A stretch of 64,000 nucleotides of DNA from Garicola koreensis (lineage in GTDB: Bacteria; Actinomycetota; Actinomycetes; Actinomycetales; Micrococcaceae): positions 1 to 64,000 of the forward strand of contig NZ_JACIBT010000005.1 in NCBI RefSeq assembly GCF_014195445.1, in the 5' to 3' direction. The position numbers were made by a program, and so were the translations under genes. Of the stretch, positions 16,239 to 27,321 are shown one piece after another (position 1 is the first letter of the stretch; the number at the start of each line of letters is the position of its first letter). A model generated the notes under the pieces. The model had not been told where the DNA came from. It did not search any database and was given only the letters and a program-made list of their open reading frames with translations.

Positions 16239-17807
16239 ATGACTGCTGAGACTGAAACACCCAATGACCAACCCACCGCCTCGGGTGAGGCCCATGAACC
16301 GTCTGCGCACCAGCCGACGCTGACCTTCGCTGACTTCAACGTCCGCAGCGAAATCGTGGACAGCCTCGCCGAGAAGGGCATCACCAGTCCCTTTCCTGTG
16401 CAGGAAGAGACGCTGCCCATCGCCCTGCCGGGCAACGACATCATCGGCCAGGCCAAGACCGGCACCGGAAAGACGCTGGGGTTCGGCATTCCGGCCCTGC
16501 AGCGGGTCACTGCACCCGGCGATGAGGCCTACGAGCAGCTCCAGACCCCGGGGGCACCGCAGGCGCTCATCGTCGCCCCGACCCGCGAACTCGCCGTCCA
16601 GGTGTCTCAGGACATCCGGGACGCCGGCTCGAAGCTGGGCGTACGGGTGGCCACCATCTACGGCGGCCGCGCCTATGAGCCCCAGATCGAGGAGCTGGAC
16701 CGCGGGGTGGAGATCGTTGTCGGCACTCCGGGCCGGCTCATCGACCTGCACCGGCAGAAGCACCTGAACCTGAAGCACATCCGCATCGTGGTGCTGGACG
16801 AGGCTGACGAGATGCTCGACCTCGGGTTCCTGCCCGATGTGGAGAAGCTGCTCTCCTTCGTGCCCACTGTGCGCCAGACCATGCTCTTCTCCGCCACAAT
16901 GCCCGGACCCGTGGTCTCGATGGCACGGCGGTTCATGTCCCGGCCCACCCACATCAGCGCAGCCGACCCGTTCGACGAAGGCGTGACGAAGAAAGACATC
17001 CGCCAGGTCGTCTACCGCGCCCACCAGCTGGACAAGGACGAGATGATCGCCCGGATCCTGCAGGCGGATGGCCGTGGTCGCACCATCATCTTCACCCGCA
17101 CGAAGCGCCAGGCCGATAAGCTCGCCCAAGAGCTGATCAGCCGCGGGTTCGCCGCCGGCGCGATCCACGGCGATCTTGGTCAGGGCGCTCGAGAGCAGGC
17201 GCTGCGGGCCTTCAGGAACAACAAGGTCGACGTCCTGGTGGCCACCGATGTGGCCGCCCGCGGCATCGACGTCACCGATGTCACCCATGTGATCAACCTG
17301 GTCTGCCCCGAAGATGACTCCATGTACCTGCACCGGATCGGTCGCACCGGCCGCGCCGGTCAGAAGGGCACTGCGGTGACCTTCGTGGACTGGGAAGACA
17401 TGGGCCGCTGGAAGCTGATCAACAGTGCGATCGGTCTGGGCGTGCCCGAGCCGGTGGAGACCTACTCCTCGTCGCCGCACCTGTTCGAGGACCTGGACAT
17501 CCCGGCCGGCACCAAAGGCCGCCTGCCCCGGCACAAGCGTTTCAAGGAGGGCCTCGCCGCCGAAGAGATCGAGGATCTCGGCGGTCCGGATTCGCGGAAC
17601 AGTCGCAGCTCCGGCCGCAGCGGATCAGGTGCAGGCTCCAAGACGGGACGATCAGGGCGATCCCGAAACCGAAGTCGCAGCACCGCGTCAGAGGCGCCGA
17701 AGGACAGTGCCAGCGCCGGTTCCGCCCAGCCGGGCGAAGGCGGCTCCTCGCGGCGGCCCCGGCGTCGTCGTCGGCGCAGGGTCTCAGGCGGCACCACCGA
17801 TTCATGA
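16239..17807 (+). CDS. DEAD-box ATP-dependent RNA helicase
   Basis: 522 residues with all DEAD-box motifs: Q motif region (FPVQEETLPIALPG), Walker A AKTGTGKT, PTRELAVQ, TPGRLI, DEAD (LDEADEMLDLGF), SAT (FSATMPGP), then the second RecA domain with ATDVAARGIDV and HRIGRTGRAG. The C-terminal 90 residues are rich in Ser/Arg/Gly and end in a run of arginines, a typical RNA-binding tail. Likely roles are ribosome assembly or mRNA unwinding. It overlaps the downstream GNAT gene by 4 bases (ATGA). Confidence 0.93.
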   Translation: MTAETETPNDQPTASGEAHEPSAHQPTLTFADFNVRSEIVDSLAEKGITSPFPVQEETLPIALPGNDIIGQAKTGTGKTLGFGIPALQRVTAPGDEAYEQLQTPGAPQALIVAPTRELAVQVSQDIRDAGSKLGVRVATIYGGRAYEPQIEELDRGVEIVVGTPGRLIDLHRQKHLNLKHIRIVVLDEADEMLDLGFLPDVEKLLSFVPTVRQTMLFSATMPGPVVSMARRFMSRPTHISAADPFDEGVTKKDIRQVVYRAHQLDKDEMIARILQADGRGRTIIFTRTKRQADKLAQELISRGFAAGAIHGDLGQGAREQALRAFRNNKVDVLVATDVAARGIDVTDVTHVINLVCPEDDSMYLHRIGRTGRAGQKGTAVTFVDWEDMGRWKLINSAIGLGVPEPVETYSSSPHLFEDLDIPAGTKGRLPRHKRFKEGLAAEEIEDLGGPDSRNSRSSGRSGSGAGSKTGRSGRSRNRSRSTASEAPKDSASAGSAQPGEGGSSRRPRRRRRRRVSGGTTDS

Positions 17808-18364
17808 GCCCAGCCGCCGTCGTCGACGTCCGTGAGGCACGAGCGCAGGACTATCAGCGCATCGCCGACCTCACCGTCGCCGCGTATGTGAACGGCGGTC
17901 ACATGAGTCCCAGCGCCGGCTACCTGCAGCACCTGAGGCAGGTAGCGGATCGAGCCGAGCGTGCCCAGCTGCTGGTGGCCGAGGTCGAGGGCGTGGTGGC
18001 CGCCTCGGTCACCGTCACCGACTACGACGGCGACTATGCCGAGGTCGCCCGCCCCGGGGAGATGGAGTTCCGCATGCTGGCCACCGCCCCAGAGCTGCAG
18101 GGCTCGGGCGTGGCCCGCCATCTGGTTCGGCACGTCATCGCCGCGGCGCAAGCCCGTCCCGAGATCAGCGCAGTGACGCTGTGCAGCCTGGCCAGCATGA
18201 CCGCCGCCCACCGGCTGTACGGCTCCGAGGGATTCAGCCCGGACCCCAGCCGCGACTTCGTGCTGATCACCCCGGAGACGACGGGGAGGTTTCCGTTCTT
18301 CTGCAGAGAAGTCCGATCGAGCCGAGCGCAGTCCCGCCGGCTCACCCCCATCGAAAGGACGTGA
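17804..18364 (+). CDS. GNAT-family N-acetyltransferase
   Basis: 186 residues with GNAT core features: acceptor-side start VREARAQDYQRIADLTVAAY, β4 segment EFRMLATAPELQGSGVARHLV containing the acetyl-CoA pyrophosphate loop Q-x-x-G-x-A, and LCSLASMTAAHRLYGSEGF near the C-terminus. The substrate is unknown. Translation is coupled to the helicase gene through ATGA. Confidence 0.85.
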   Translation: MSPAAVVDVREARAQDYQRIADLTVAAYVNGGHMSPSAGYLQHLRQVADRAERAQLLVAEVEGVVAASVTVTDYDGDYAEVARPGEMEFRMLATAPELQGSGVARHLVRHVIAAAQARPEISAVTLCSLASMTAAHRLYGSEGFSPDPSRDFVLITPETTGRFPFFCREVRSSRAQSRRLTPIERT

Positions 18365-18371
18365 GGCACAG

Positions 18372-18956
18372 GTGCCAGGAAGATTTACGATCATGGCAGT
18401 GTGCACCGGCAACATCTGCCGCTCACCGGCCATGGAGCGGCTGCTGGCACAGACCTTCAGCGCCGAGCCCGAGGTTACTGTCATCTCGGCCGGCACCTAT
18501 GCGCATGTCGGTGAGGACATGCAGCCGCAGATGAAGCGGCGCATCGCCGACTATGGATCCGATGTGAACGACTTTGTGGCCGAACAGGCCACTGTCGAAA
18601 TGATCGAAGGCTCCGAGCTGATACTCGCAGCGACCCAGGTGCATCTGGACGATATGCTCGCCGAGGTCCCGGCCGCCGGTGAGCGCAGCTTCACGCTGCC
18701 TCAGTTCGGACGCCTGCTGCAGCACCTCAGCGCCGATGAGGCGGCCGAGGTCGCCGATCCGAGCACCCCGGTGATCGACCGGCTCGCCGCACTGGTCCCG
18801 ATGGTGGCGCAGGCCCGCCGCGAGCAGACCCAGCCCGGCGAGGAGGATGAGGTCGTTGACCCCTACATGCTTCCGGAGAGCGTCTTCGACGAGTCTTTCC
18901 GCCAAATACGCGAGCCGATCGAAGCGCTGAGCCGTACGCTGAAGCTGGGAAACTAG
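18372..18956 (+). CDS. Low-molecular-weight protein-tyrosine phosphatase
   Basis: 194 residues from GTG 18372. The N-terminal P-loop CTGNICRSPAMERL is the LMW-PTP CX5R motif. VDPYMLPESVFDES near the C-terminus supplies the expected DP acid-loop pair. Compared with the usual 150-165 residues it has an insertion of about 30 residues rich in Asp/Glu before the DP loop. It acts on phosphotyrosine, possibly from envelope-polysaccharide kinases. The TAG stop codon lies inside the first CIRCE operator of the groESL operon. Confidence 0.87.
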   Translation: MPGRFTIMAVCTGNICRSPAMERLLAQTFSAEPEVTVISAGTYAHVGEDMQPQMKRRIADYGSDVNDFVAEQATVEMIEGSELILAATQVHLDDMLAEVPAAGERSFTLPQFGRLLQHLSADEAAEVADPSTPVIDRLAALVPMVAQARREQTQPGEEDEVVDPYMLPESVFDESFRQIREPIEALSRTLKLGN

Positions 18957-18979
18957 CACTCCGCTTGATTGAGTGCTAA
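18953..18979. promoter_or_regulatory. CIRCE operator 1 (HrcA binding site)
   Basis: cTAGCACTC-N9-GAGTGCTAA is the 9-9-9 CIRCE inverted repeat with one mismatch from TTAGCACTC. It overlaps the stop codon of the LMW phosphatase gene (18954-18956) and contains the predicted groES -35 hexamer. HrcA, encoded outside this window, would bind here and repress groESL until heat stress. Confidence 0.9.
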
Positions 18980-18993
18980 TCCAGTCATATAGT
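18965..18993 (+). promoter_or_regulatory. Predicted groESL promoter
   Basis: TTGATT (18965-18970), a 17-base spacer and TATAGT (18988-18993) form a good housekeeping-sigma promoter. The -35 lies in CIRCE 1, and CIRCE 2 begins 6 bases after the -10, so both operators cover the promoter and start region. Confidence 0.72.
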
Positions 18994-18998
18994 TTCTA

Positions 18999-19025
18999 TT
19001 AGCACTCAGCACACCTGAGTGCTAA
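18999..19025. promoter_or_regulatory. CIRCE operator 2 (HrcA binding site)
   Basis: TTAGCACTC-N9-GAGTGCTAA is a perfect 27-base CIRCE element. It lies directly downstream of the predicted -10, in the transcription start region, and would form a stem-loop at the 5' end of the mRNA. A further 138 bases of leader lead to groES. Confidence 0.95.
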
Positions 19026-19163
19026 CTCCTGCGGGGTCGTCAGCCCAGTAGGAGATCAAGCCTGAAGGACGCGCCACCGGCACCCGCGACGACGGTTGGT
19101 TCACTCCCAAGGCGAGCAACAGTCAAGGAAAGATTTCGACTCCAAGCAAAGGAGAGAACTGAC

Positions 19164-19460
19164 GTGTCAGTCTCCATCAAGCCCCTCGAGGATCGCATTG
19201 TTGTCCGCCCCCTGGAGGCCGAGCAGACCACCGCTTCCGGCCTGGTTATCCCGGACACCGCCCAGGAAAAGCCCCAGGAGGGCGAAGTTGTCGCCGTCGG
19301 CCCGGGCAAGTTCGATGATTCCGGAAACCGCATCCCTGTTGATGTGACCACAGGCGATGTGGTGATCTACTCCAAGTTCGGCGGCACTGAGGTCAAGGTC
19401 GGCGGCGAAGAGTACCTGGTGCTCAACGCCCGCGACGTCCTCGCCAAGGTCGAGAAGTAA
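19164..19460 (+). CDS. groES: Co-chaperonin GroES (Cpn10)
   Basis: 98 residues from GTG 19164 with ribosome binding site [25 protein letters not shown] at the N-terminus and the mobile-loop region [20 protein letters not shown] are characteristic of Gro[23 protein letters not shown] and ARDVLAKVE complete the fold. The heptamer caps GroEL in the cytoplasm. It is first in the CIRCE-controlled operon, 36 bases before groEL. Confidence 0.96.
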   Translation: MSVSIKPLEDRIVVRPLEAEQTTASGLVIPDTAQEKPQEGEVVAVGPGKFDDSGNRIPVDVTTGDVVIYSKFGGTEVKVGGEEYLVLNARDVLAKVEK

Positions 19461-19484
19461 ACCTCTTCCACTCGACTTTTCTAA

Positions 19485-21095
<1,611 letters not shown>

Positions 21096-21117
21096 CCCTG
21101 ATCAGTCAGTTCCCGCA

Positions 21118-21151
21118 CTGAGGCCCCGGCTCCTACGAGTCGGGGCCTCAG
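21118..21151 (+). terminator. Intrinsic terminator of groESL
   Basis: CTGAGGCCCCG, a 12-base loop and CGGGGCCTCAG form an 11-bp GC-rich stem 22 bases after the groEL stop codon, followed by CCATTTCTG. The short T-run is normal in high-GC genomes. Confidence 0.8.
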
Positions 21152-21245
21152 CCATTTCTGGGCGGCCAGTGTGGGGATGCGAGGATTGTGGGATGCGAGG
21201 ATGAGACGCAGACCCCAACCGCCGCCCCACCTCAGAAGGAGAAGG

Positions 21246-21677
21246 ATGAACTACAGTGCTGATGCCCCGCAGTATGCGTTCCGCTGCGAACTGCAGCTGC
21301 GGTGGAGCGACCAGGACCTGCTAGGTCACGTCAACAATGCCCGGACCGTCACCTTGGCCGAAGAGGCACGGGTGCGGGCGGATACGGCGTGGTTCGACGA
21401 CGCGGCGAAGGTCGGTTCCCGCGTGGTGCGCACCCAGCGAATAGACTTCGAGGCGCCCATTCGCTACGGGCCTTCGCTCTACGCCTCGGTCTGGGTGGCT
21501 CGCATCGGACGCACCTCCTTCACCCTGGTCCATGACCTGTGGCAGCAGGGCCACCGGTGCGCACTGATCGAAGCAGTCATGGTCGAGGTTGACCCCGAGA
21601 CCGGCAGACCGGTGCCGATCAGTGACGAGGACCGGGAACTGCTGGAGGCCCACGCAGCGGATTCCTCCGGTGACTGA
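21246..21677 (+). CDS. Acyl-CoA thioesterase, 4HBT hotdog family
   Basis: ATG 21246 behind AGAAGGAGAAGG gives 143 residues; a GTG at 21171 would add a poorly conserved Arg/Pro leader. The hotdog catalytic segment is clear: LRWSDQDLLGHVNNARTVTLAEEAR has the Asp and the GHVNN turn of 4-hydroxybenzoyl-CoA thioesterase-like enzymes. Such proteins hydrolyse acyl-CoA thioesters; the substrate is unknown. The end overlaps the GTG start of the next gene. Confidence 0.87.
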   Translation: MNYSADAPQYAFRCELQLRWSDQDLLGHVNNARTVTLAEEARVRADTAWFDDAAKVGSRVVRTQRIDFEAPIRYGPSLYASVWVARIGRTSFTLVHDLWQQGHRCALIEAVMVEVDPETGRPVPISDEDRELLEAHAADSSGD

Positions 21678-22440
21678 GTCACGGCGCTTCTACGCATGGG
21701 AAGTCGGCATCGTGCTGGCGCTCTCGCTGGGGCGTTCGGCAGTCTATGCGGTGCTGCAGCTGGCCGAGGCGCTGAGCATCGCCCCGCTGGCGGACCAGAC
21801 CGCCACCGTGCAGCGTTCCCAGTCCCGCAGCGAGCTCTTCGACGTCACCTTCCAGGTCCTGGACGCACTCTTCGCCCTGGCCCCCGTGGCCCTGGTGATC
21901 TACCTGGTCTGCCTCCACGGCGGCAACCCCTTCCGACGCTGGGGTTTGGACTTCAGGCGTGGAGGCACCGACTGGGCGCTCGGGACCGGGCTGTTCGTCC
22001 TCATCGGGCTGGGCACTATGGGCATCTACTTCCTCGGCCGCAGCCTGGGGGTGACAGCGCAGATCATCCCGGCCGACGTCACCGATTACTGGTGGAGCGC
22101 ACCGGTGCTGCTGCTTTCGGCTCTGCGCCACTCGCTGCTGGAGGAGGTGATTATGATCGCCTACCTCTTCGACCGCGCCCGGCGCATCTGGCCCCAGCTG
22201 GGCAGCGGCGGCACCTTCTGGGTGATCATCGCCGCATCCGCCGGGCTGCGGGGGGTGTATCACCTCTACCAGGGATTCGGGCCGGGCGTGGGCAACGCGA
22301 TCATGGGCGTCATCTTCGGCTGGATCTACCTCAAGTACGGCCGGGTGATGCCGCTGGTGATCGCCCACTTCCTGCTCGACGCCGTCGCCTTCCTCGGTTT
22401 CCCGCTGGTGCTGCAGGCCTTCGGGATGAGCGCCTTGTAG
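21670..22440 (+). CDS. CPBP-family intramembrane protease-like protein
   Basis: 256 residues from GTG 21670, overlapping the thioesterase stop codon by 8 bases. About seven membrane helices are predicted. CPBP (Abi/CAAX protease) motifs are present: SLLEEVIMIAYLFDR gives the EE pair, GVYHLYQGFGPGVGNAIMG gives the second motif with His, and IAHFLLDAVAF gives the third. The Arg of the usual EExxxR is displaced. Function may be proteolysis of membrane-attached substrates or bacteriocin immunity; nothing local decides. Confidence 0.82.
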   Translation: MTESRRFYAWEVGIVLALSLGRSAVYAVLQLAEALSIAPLADQTATVQRSQSRSELFDVTFQVLDALFALAPVALVIYLVCLHGGNPFRRWGLDFRRGGTDWALGTGLFVLIGLGTMGIYFLGRSLGVTAQIIPADVTDYWWSAPVLLLSALRHSLLEEVIMIAYLFDRARRIWPQLGSGGTFWVIIAASAGLRGVYHLYQGFGPGVGNAIMGVIFGWIYLKYGRVMPLVIAHFLLDAVAFLGFPLVLQAFGMSAL

Positions 22441-22479
22441 CTGCGGAACAGTTGTCCCGAGCACCAGCGCGCGACGTAG

Positions 22480-24054
<1,575 letters not shown>

Positions 24055-24066
24055 GCAGCAGAAGAC

Positions 24067-25191
24067 GTGAACGAGATCTCTATCGGGATGGCCAAGACCG
24101 GGCGCCGGGCCTGGGCGCTGGACGACATCAACATTGTCCCCAACCGTCGCACACGGTCGCCGCAGGATGTCAGCCTGGATTGGCGGATCGACGCCTATAC
24201 GTTCTCCATGCCAGTGATCGGCGCGCCCATGGACTCGGTGATGTCACCGCAGACGGCGATCGCTCTGGGCCGGCTGGGAGGCTTGGGGGTTCTGAACCTG
24301 GAGGGCCTCTGGACTCGGTATGAAAATCCTGAACCGGTGCTGGAGGAGATCGCGCACCTGGAGAACAGAGAGATCTCTCCGTCCAACACCCGGCGGCTGC
24401 AGCAGCTGTATTCCGAACCCATCAAGGCTGAGCTCATCACCCAACGGTTGGAGGAGGTGCGGGAGTCCGGCGTCGTCGTCTCCGGGTCGCTGACTCCGCA
24501 GCACACCCAGGAGTTCTACCAGACCGTGGTGGACGCCGGAGTTGATATGTTCGTCATCCGCGGCACCACAGTCTCCGCGGAGCACGTGTCCGAACATATC
24601 GACCCGCTGAACCTCAAAGAGTTCATCTATGAGCTCGATGTGCCGGTGATCGTCGGCGGTGCTGCCGGATACACTCCCGCGCTGCACCTGATGCGCACCG
24701 GTGCCGCCGCAGTGCTGGCCGGTTTCGGCGGCGGTTCGGCAACCACGACGCATCGGGCGTTGGGCATCCGGGTGCCGATGGCCACGGCGATCGCGGACAT
24801 CGCTGCTGCGCGGCGGGACTATCTGGACGAGTCCGGCGGCCGCTACGTCCACGTGATCGCCGACGGCGGCCTGGGAACCTCCGGGGACATCGTGAAGACC
24901 CTGGCTATGGGTGCCGACGCGGTCATGCTGGGGGCGGCACTGGCGCGGGCGGAGGAGGCGCCGGGCGCCGGCTGGCACTGGGGCTTGGAAGCAGTCCATC
25001 CCAACTTCCCGCGCGGGCACCGCACCCAGGTGGGGACAGTGGCACCGCTGGAGGAGGTGCTGATCGGCCCCGGCCACCACACCGATGGGACGTCGAACCT
25101 GATGGGCGGACTGCGCCACGCCATGGCCTCCTGCGGCTACGTGGATCTGAAGTCCTTCCAACGGGTCGACACCACCGTCTCCCCGCTGTAG
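24067..25191 (+). CDS. guaB3: GuaB3 family IMP dehydrogenase-related protein
   Basis: 374 residues, without CBS domains, as in actinobacterial GuaB3. DDINIVPNRRTRSPQDV and IGAPMDSVMSP open the barrel. The loop that holds the catalytic Cys in IMPDH reads FGGGSATTTHRALGIRVPM, so Thr replaces Cys, a feature I also associate with mycobacterial GuaB3. HVIADGGLGTSGDIVKTLAMG forms the phosphate site. The activity of this actinobacterial form is not settled. It is cotranscribed with guaB. Confidence 0.92.
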   Translation: MNEISIGMAKTGRRAWALDDINIVPNRRTRSPQDVSLDWRIDAYTFSMPVIGAPMDSVMSPQTAIALGRLGGLGVLNLEGLWTRYENPEPVLEEIAHLENREISPSNTRRLQQLYSEPIKAELITQRLEEVRESGVVVSGSLTPQHTQEFYQTVVDAGVDMFVIRGTTVSAEHVSEHIDPLNLKEFIYELDVPVIVGGAAGYTPALHLMRTGAAAVLAGFGGGSATTTHRALGIRVPMATAIADIAAARRDYLDESGGRYVHVIADGGLGTSGDIVKTLAMGADAVMLGAALARAEEAPGAGWHWGLEAVHPNFPRGHRTQVGTVAPLEEVLIGPGHHTDGTSNLMGGLRHAMASCGYVDLKSFQRVDTTVSPL

Positions 25192-25231
25192 AGCGCCATT
25201 ACGGTTAGCTGGACCGGCCGGGTGCCCGCCT

Positions 25232-25897
25232 ATGATTCGAGTACTGCTTGTTGAAGATGACCTGCGGCTGGCGTCAGCGCTGCGGGAGGTGCTCACTGGG
25301 CGCATGCAGTTCGCGGTCAAGCATGTCACCACTGGCCGTGCCGCGGTGTCGGCCGAACCAGCCGACGTCGTGCTGCTGGACCTGGGCCTGCCGGATATGG
25401 CCGGTCTGGACGTTCTGAAACAGCTGCGCGGCCGCTACGAGTTCGCCGGTGCAGGCATCATAGTGCTCACCGCCCGCGGGCAGACAAAGGACCGGATCGC
25501 CGGGCTGCGCACCGGCGCGGACGATTACGTGGTCAAACCCGTCAGCGTGGCCGAACTCACTGCCCGGATCGAGGCAGTGGCCCGGCGTGCCTCCCAGCCG
25601 CCGAGCTCTGCTGTCAGTGTGGGTGCCATCGGCATCGATCTGGCCTCGCGGCAGGTGACCCTGGACAACGAGCTGATCGAGCTGACGGCCAAGGAGTTTG
25701 ACCTCCTGGTGGCGTTGGCCCAACAGCCCGGGCGCACTGTGGCACGCCATCACCTGATGATGCAGGTCTGGCGGAGCTCCTGGCCCAGCAATGAGCGGGC
25801 GCTGGAGGTCCACGTCAGCTCGCTGCGGGCCAAACTGGGGGACCCCGGGCTCATCACAACTGTCCGGGGCATCGGCTATCGTCTGGTGCGACCCTGA
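25232..25897 (+). CDS. OmpR-family response regulator (TctD-like)
   Basis: 221 residues. The receiver domain has VLLVEDD, phospho-acceptor Asp50 in DVVLLDLGLPD, a conserved Thr (IVLTARG) and Lys (VVKPVSV). The C-terminal winged helix matches OmpR/PhoB (LTAKEFDLLVALAQQPGRTV and the end TTVRGIGYRLVRP). Its stop codon overlaps the histidine kinase start (TGATG). TctD-type regulators commonly control carboxylate transporters, and the adjacent TAXI-TRAP operon is the obvious target. Confidence 0.93.
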   Translation: MIRVLLVEDDLRLASALREVLTGRMQFAVKHVTTGRAAVSAEPADVVLLDLGLPDMAGLDVLKQLRGRYEFAGAGIIVLTARGQTKDRIAGLRTGADDYVVKPVSVAELTARIEAVARRASQPPSSAVSVGAIGIDLASRQVTLDNELIELTAKEFDLLVALAQQPGRTVARHHLMMQVWRSSWPSNERALEVHVSSLRAKLGDPGLITTVRGIGYRLVRP

Positions 25898-27321
25898 TGC
25901 ATCGACGGCTGGTCGGTGTTGTCCTGGCCCTGTTGGTGGTGGCCACCCTGGGGCTGGCGTTGCCCCTGGCGTATGCCGTGGTGGACCGGGAATCCCACCA
26001 GATGCTCTTAGACCGCACCGCCGATGCGGCTCGGCTGTCCTCGTTGGCTGAGAACGCGGTGCTCACCGGCCAGGTTCAGGGCATCACCGCTGAGGTTGAA
26101 ACCTACGACCAGATCTTCGGCATCTCCGCTGTGGTTCTGGACGCCGAGGCCGACGTGGTGGCAGCCAGCAGCCCGGGGCTGACCCTGGCCGAGGTGCAGG
26201 CTGCCTCCGGCGAATCAGCCCAGCAGCCCGCTGAACAGGTATTGGCTGCTTTGGCCGGGGTCCGGCAGGAGCCCGAGGGCAGAATCTGGCCCTGGAGCAC
26301 CGAGCAGATGCTGGTGACCGAACCCGTCAACGACAGCGGTGAGACCATCGGTGCGGTCGTCACCTCCTCGCCGACGACGGCGGTGACACGCTCGATGTGG
26401 ATCCAGTGGGCCGTCATCGCTGCGGCAGTGGCGGCGACGCTGCTCCTCGGCGCACTGGCGGCTCGTCCGATCAGCCGGTGGGTGCTGCGCCCGGTGGCCC
26501 AGCTGGCCCAAACGGTCGAGGCGGTACGAGGTGGGGACCTGGGCGCCCGAGTCTCTGCGGTGCAGGGCCCCGGGGAGCTGAGGCAGTTGGCCTCGGCCTT
26601 CAACGAGATGAGCGAAACCATCGGGCAGATCCTGCACCGGCAGCGCTCCTTCGTCGCCTATGCCGGCCACCAGATCCGCAATCCGCTGGCCGCGGTGCGC
26701 CTGCGCGTGGAGTCGCTGGGCCACGACGGTGAGCCGCAGCAGGAGGCGGTCCTCGAAGAGCTCGACCGGCTGAATCGAACATGTCAGGGGCTGCTCAGCC
26801 TAGCCCTTTCTGAGGATGCTGAGCTGGACCGGGTTCAGGTTGATGCAGCCGCCATTGCTGCGCGGCGGCAGTACGCCTGGCTTCCCATCGCAGAGCAGTT
26901 GGGAGCCCGGATCGACCTGGAGATCCCCGATGAGCTGACAGTGCGCACCTTGGAGCACACGCTGGAGCAGACCCTGGACGTGCTGATCGACAATGCGCTG
27001 AAATTCGGCGGCGAAGGAGTCACCGTGCGGATCCGTGGAGAACGGCGCAACGCTGATCACATCCGGATAGTCGTCGAAGACGACGGCCCCGGCCTGCCCG
27101 CCCAGATGCTGCAGGAAGCGGTCATTCCCTTCTGGCGCCGCACCGACGCCGAGCACGAGGTCCCAACAGCCGCCCATGGGACCGGTCTGGGTCTCTCGGC
27201 GGTGGTGTCACTGCTGGAGCTGGACAACAGCACCCTGAGTCTGCAGCCACGCAGTCCGCACGGAATCTGTGCGGTGATCAACCTCTATGGCCCCGCTGCG
27301 CGCTCCGATGCGCAGGCTTAG
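25897..27321 (+). CDS. Sensor histidine kinase partner of the preceding regulator
   Basis: 474 residues with two membrane segments (about 5-28 and 167-190) enclosing a 140-residue extracytoplasmic sensor domain, a HAMP-like linker, and an H-box FVAYAGHQIRNPLAAVRLR with the phospho-accepting His. The ATPase core has DVLIDNALKFG, VEDDGPGLP and HGTGLGLSAV. The 3' end overlaps the opposite-strand TAXI gene by 44 bases. The large sensor loop and the adjacent tethered TAXI protein suggest indirect sensing of a transported carboxylate. Confidence 0.92.
   Translation: MHRRLVGVVLALLVVATLGLALPLAYAVVDRESHQMLLDRTADAARLSSLAENAVLTGQVQGITAEVETYDQIFGISAVVLDAEADVVAASSPGLTLAEVQAASGESAQQPAEQVLAALAGVRQEPEGRIWPWSTEQMLVTEPVNDSGETIGAVVTSSPTTAVTRSMWIQWAVIAAAVAATLLLGALAARPISRWVLRPVAQLAQTVEAVRGGDLGARVSAVQGPGELRQLASAFNEMSETIGQILHRQRSFVAYAGHQIRNPLAAVRLRVESLGHDGEPQQEAVLEELDRLNRTCQGLLSLALSEDAELDRVQVDAAAIAARRQYAWLPIAEQLGARIDLEIPDELTVRTLEHTLEQTLDVLIDNALKFGGEGVTVRIRGERRNADHIRIVVEDDGPGLPAQMLQEAVIPFWRRTDAEHEVPTAAHGTGLGLSAVVSLLELDNSTLSLQPRSPHGICAVINLYGPAARSDAQA

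Noticed and set aside
15966-17534. 522-codon minus-strand frame opposite the helicase
   Set aside because: Antisense shadow of the DEAD-box gene; no recognisable motif, rich in His/Gly/Leu as expected from reversed GC3 codons.
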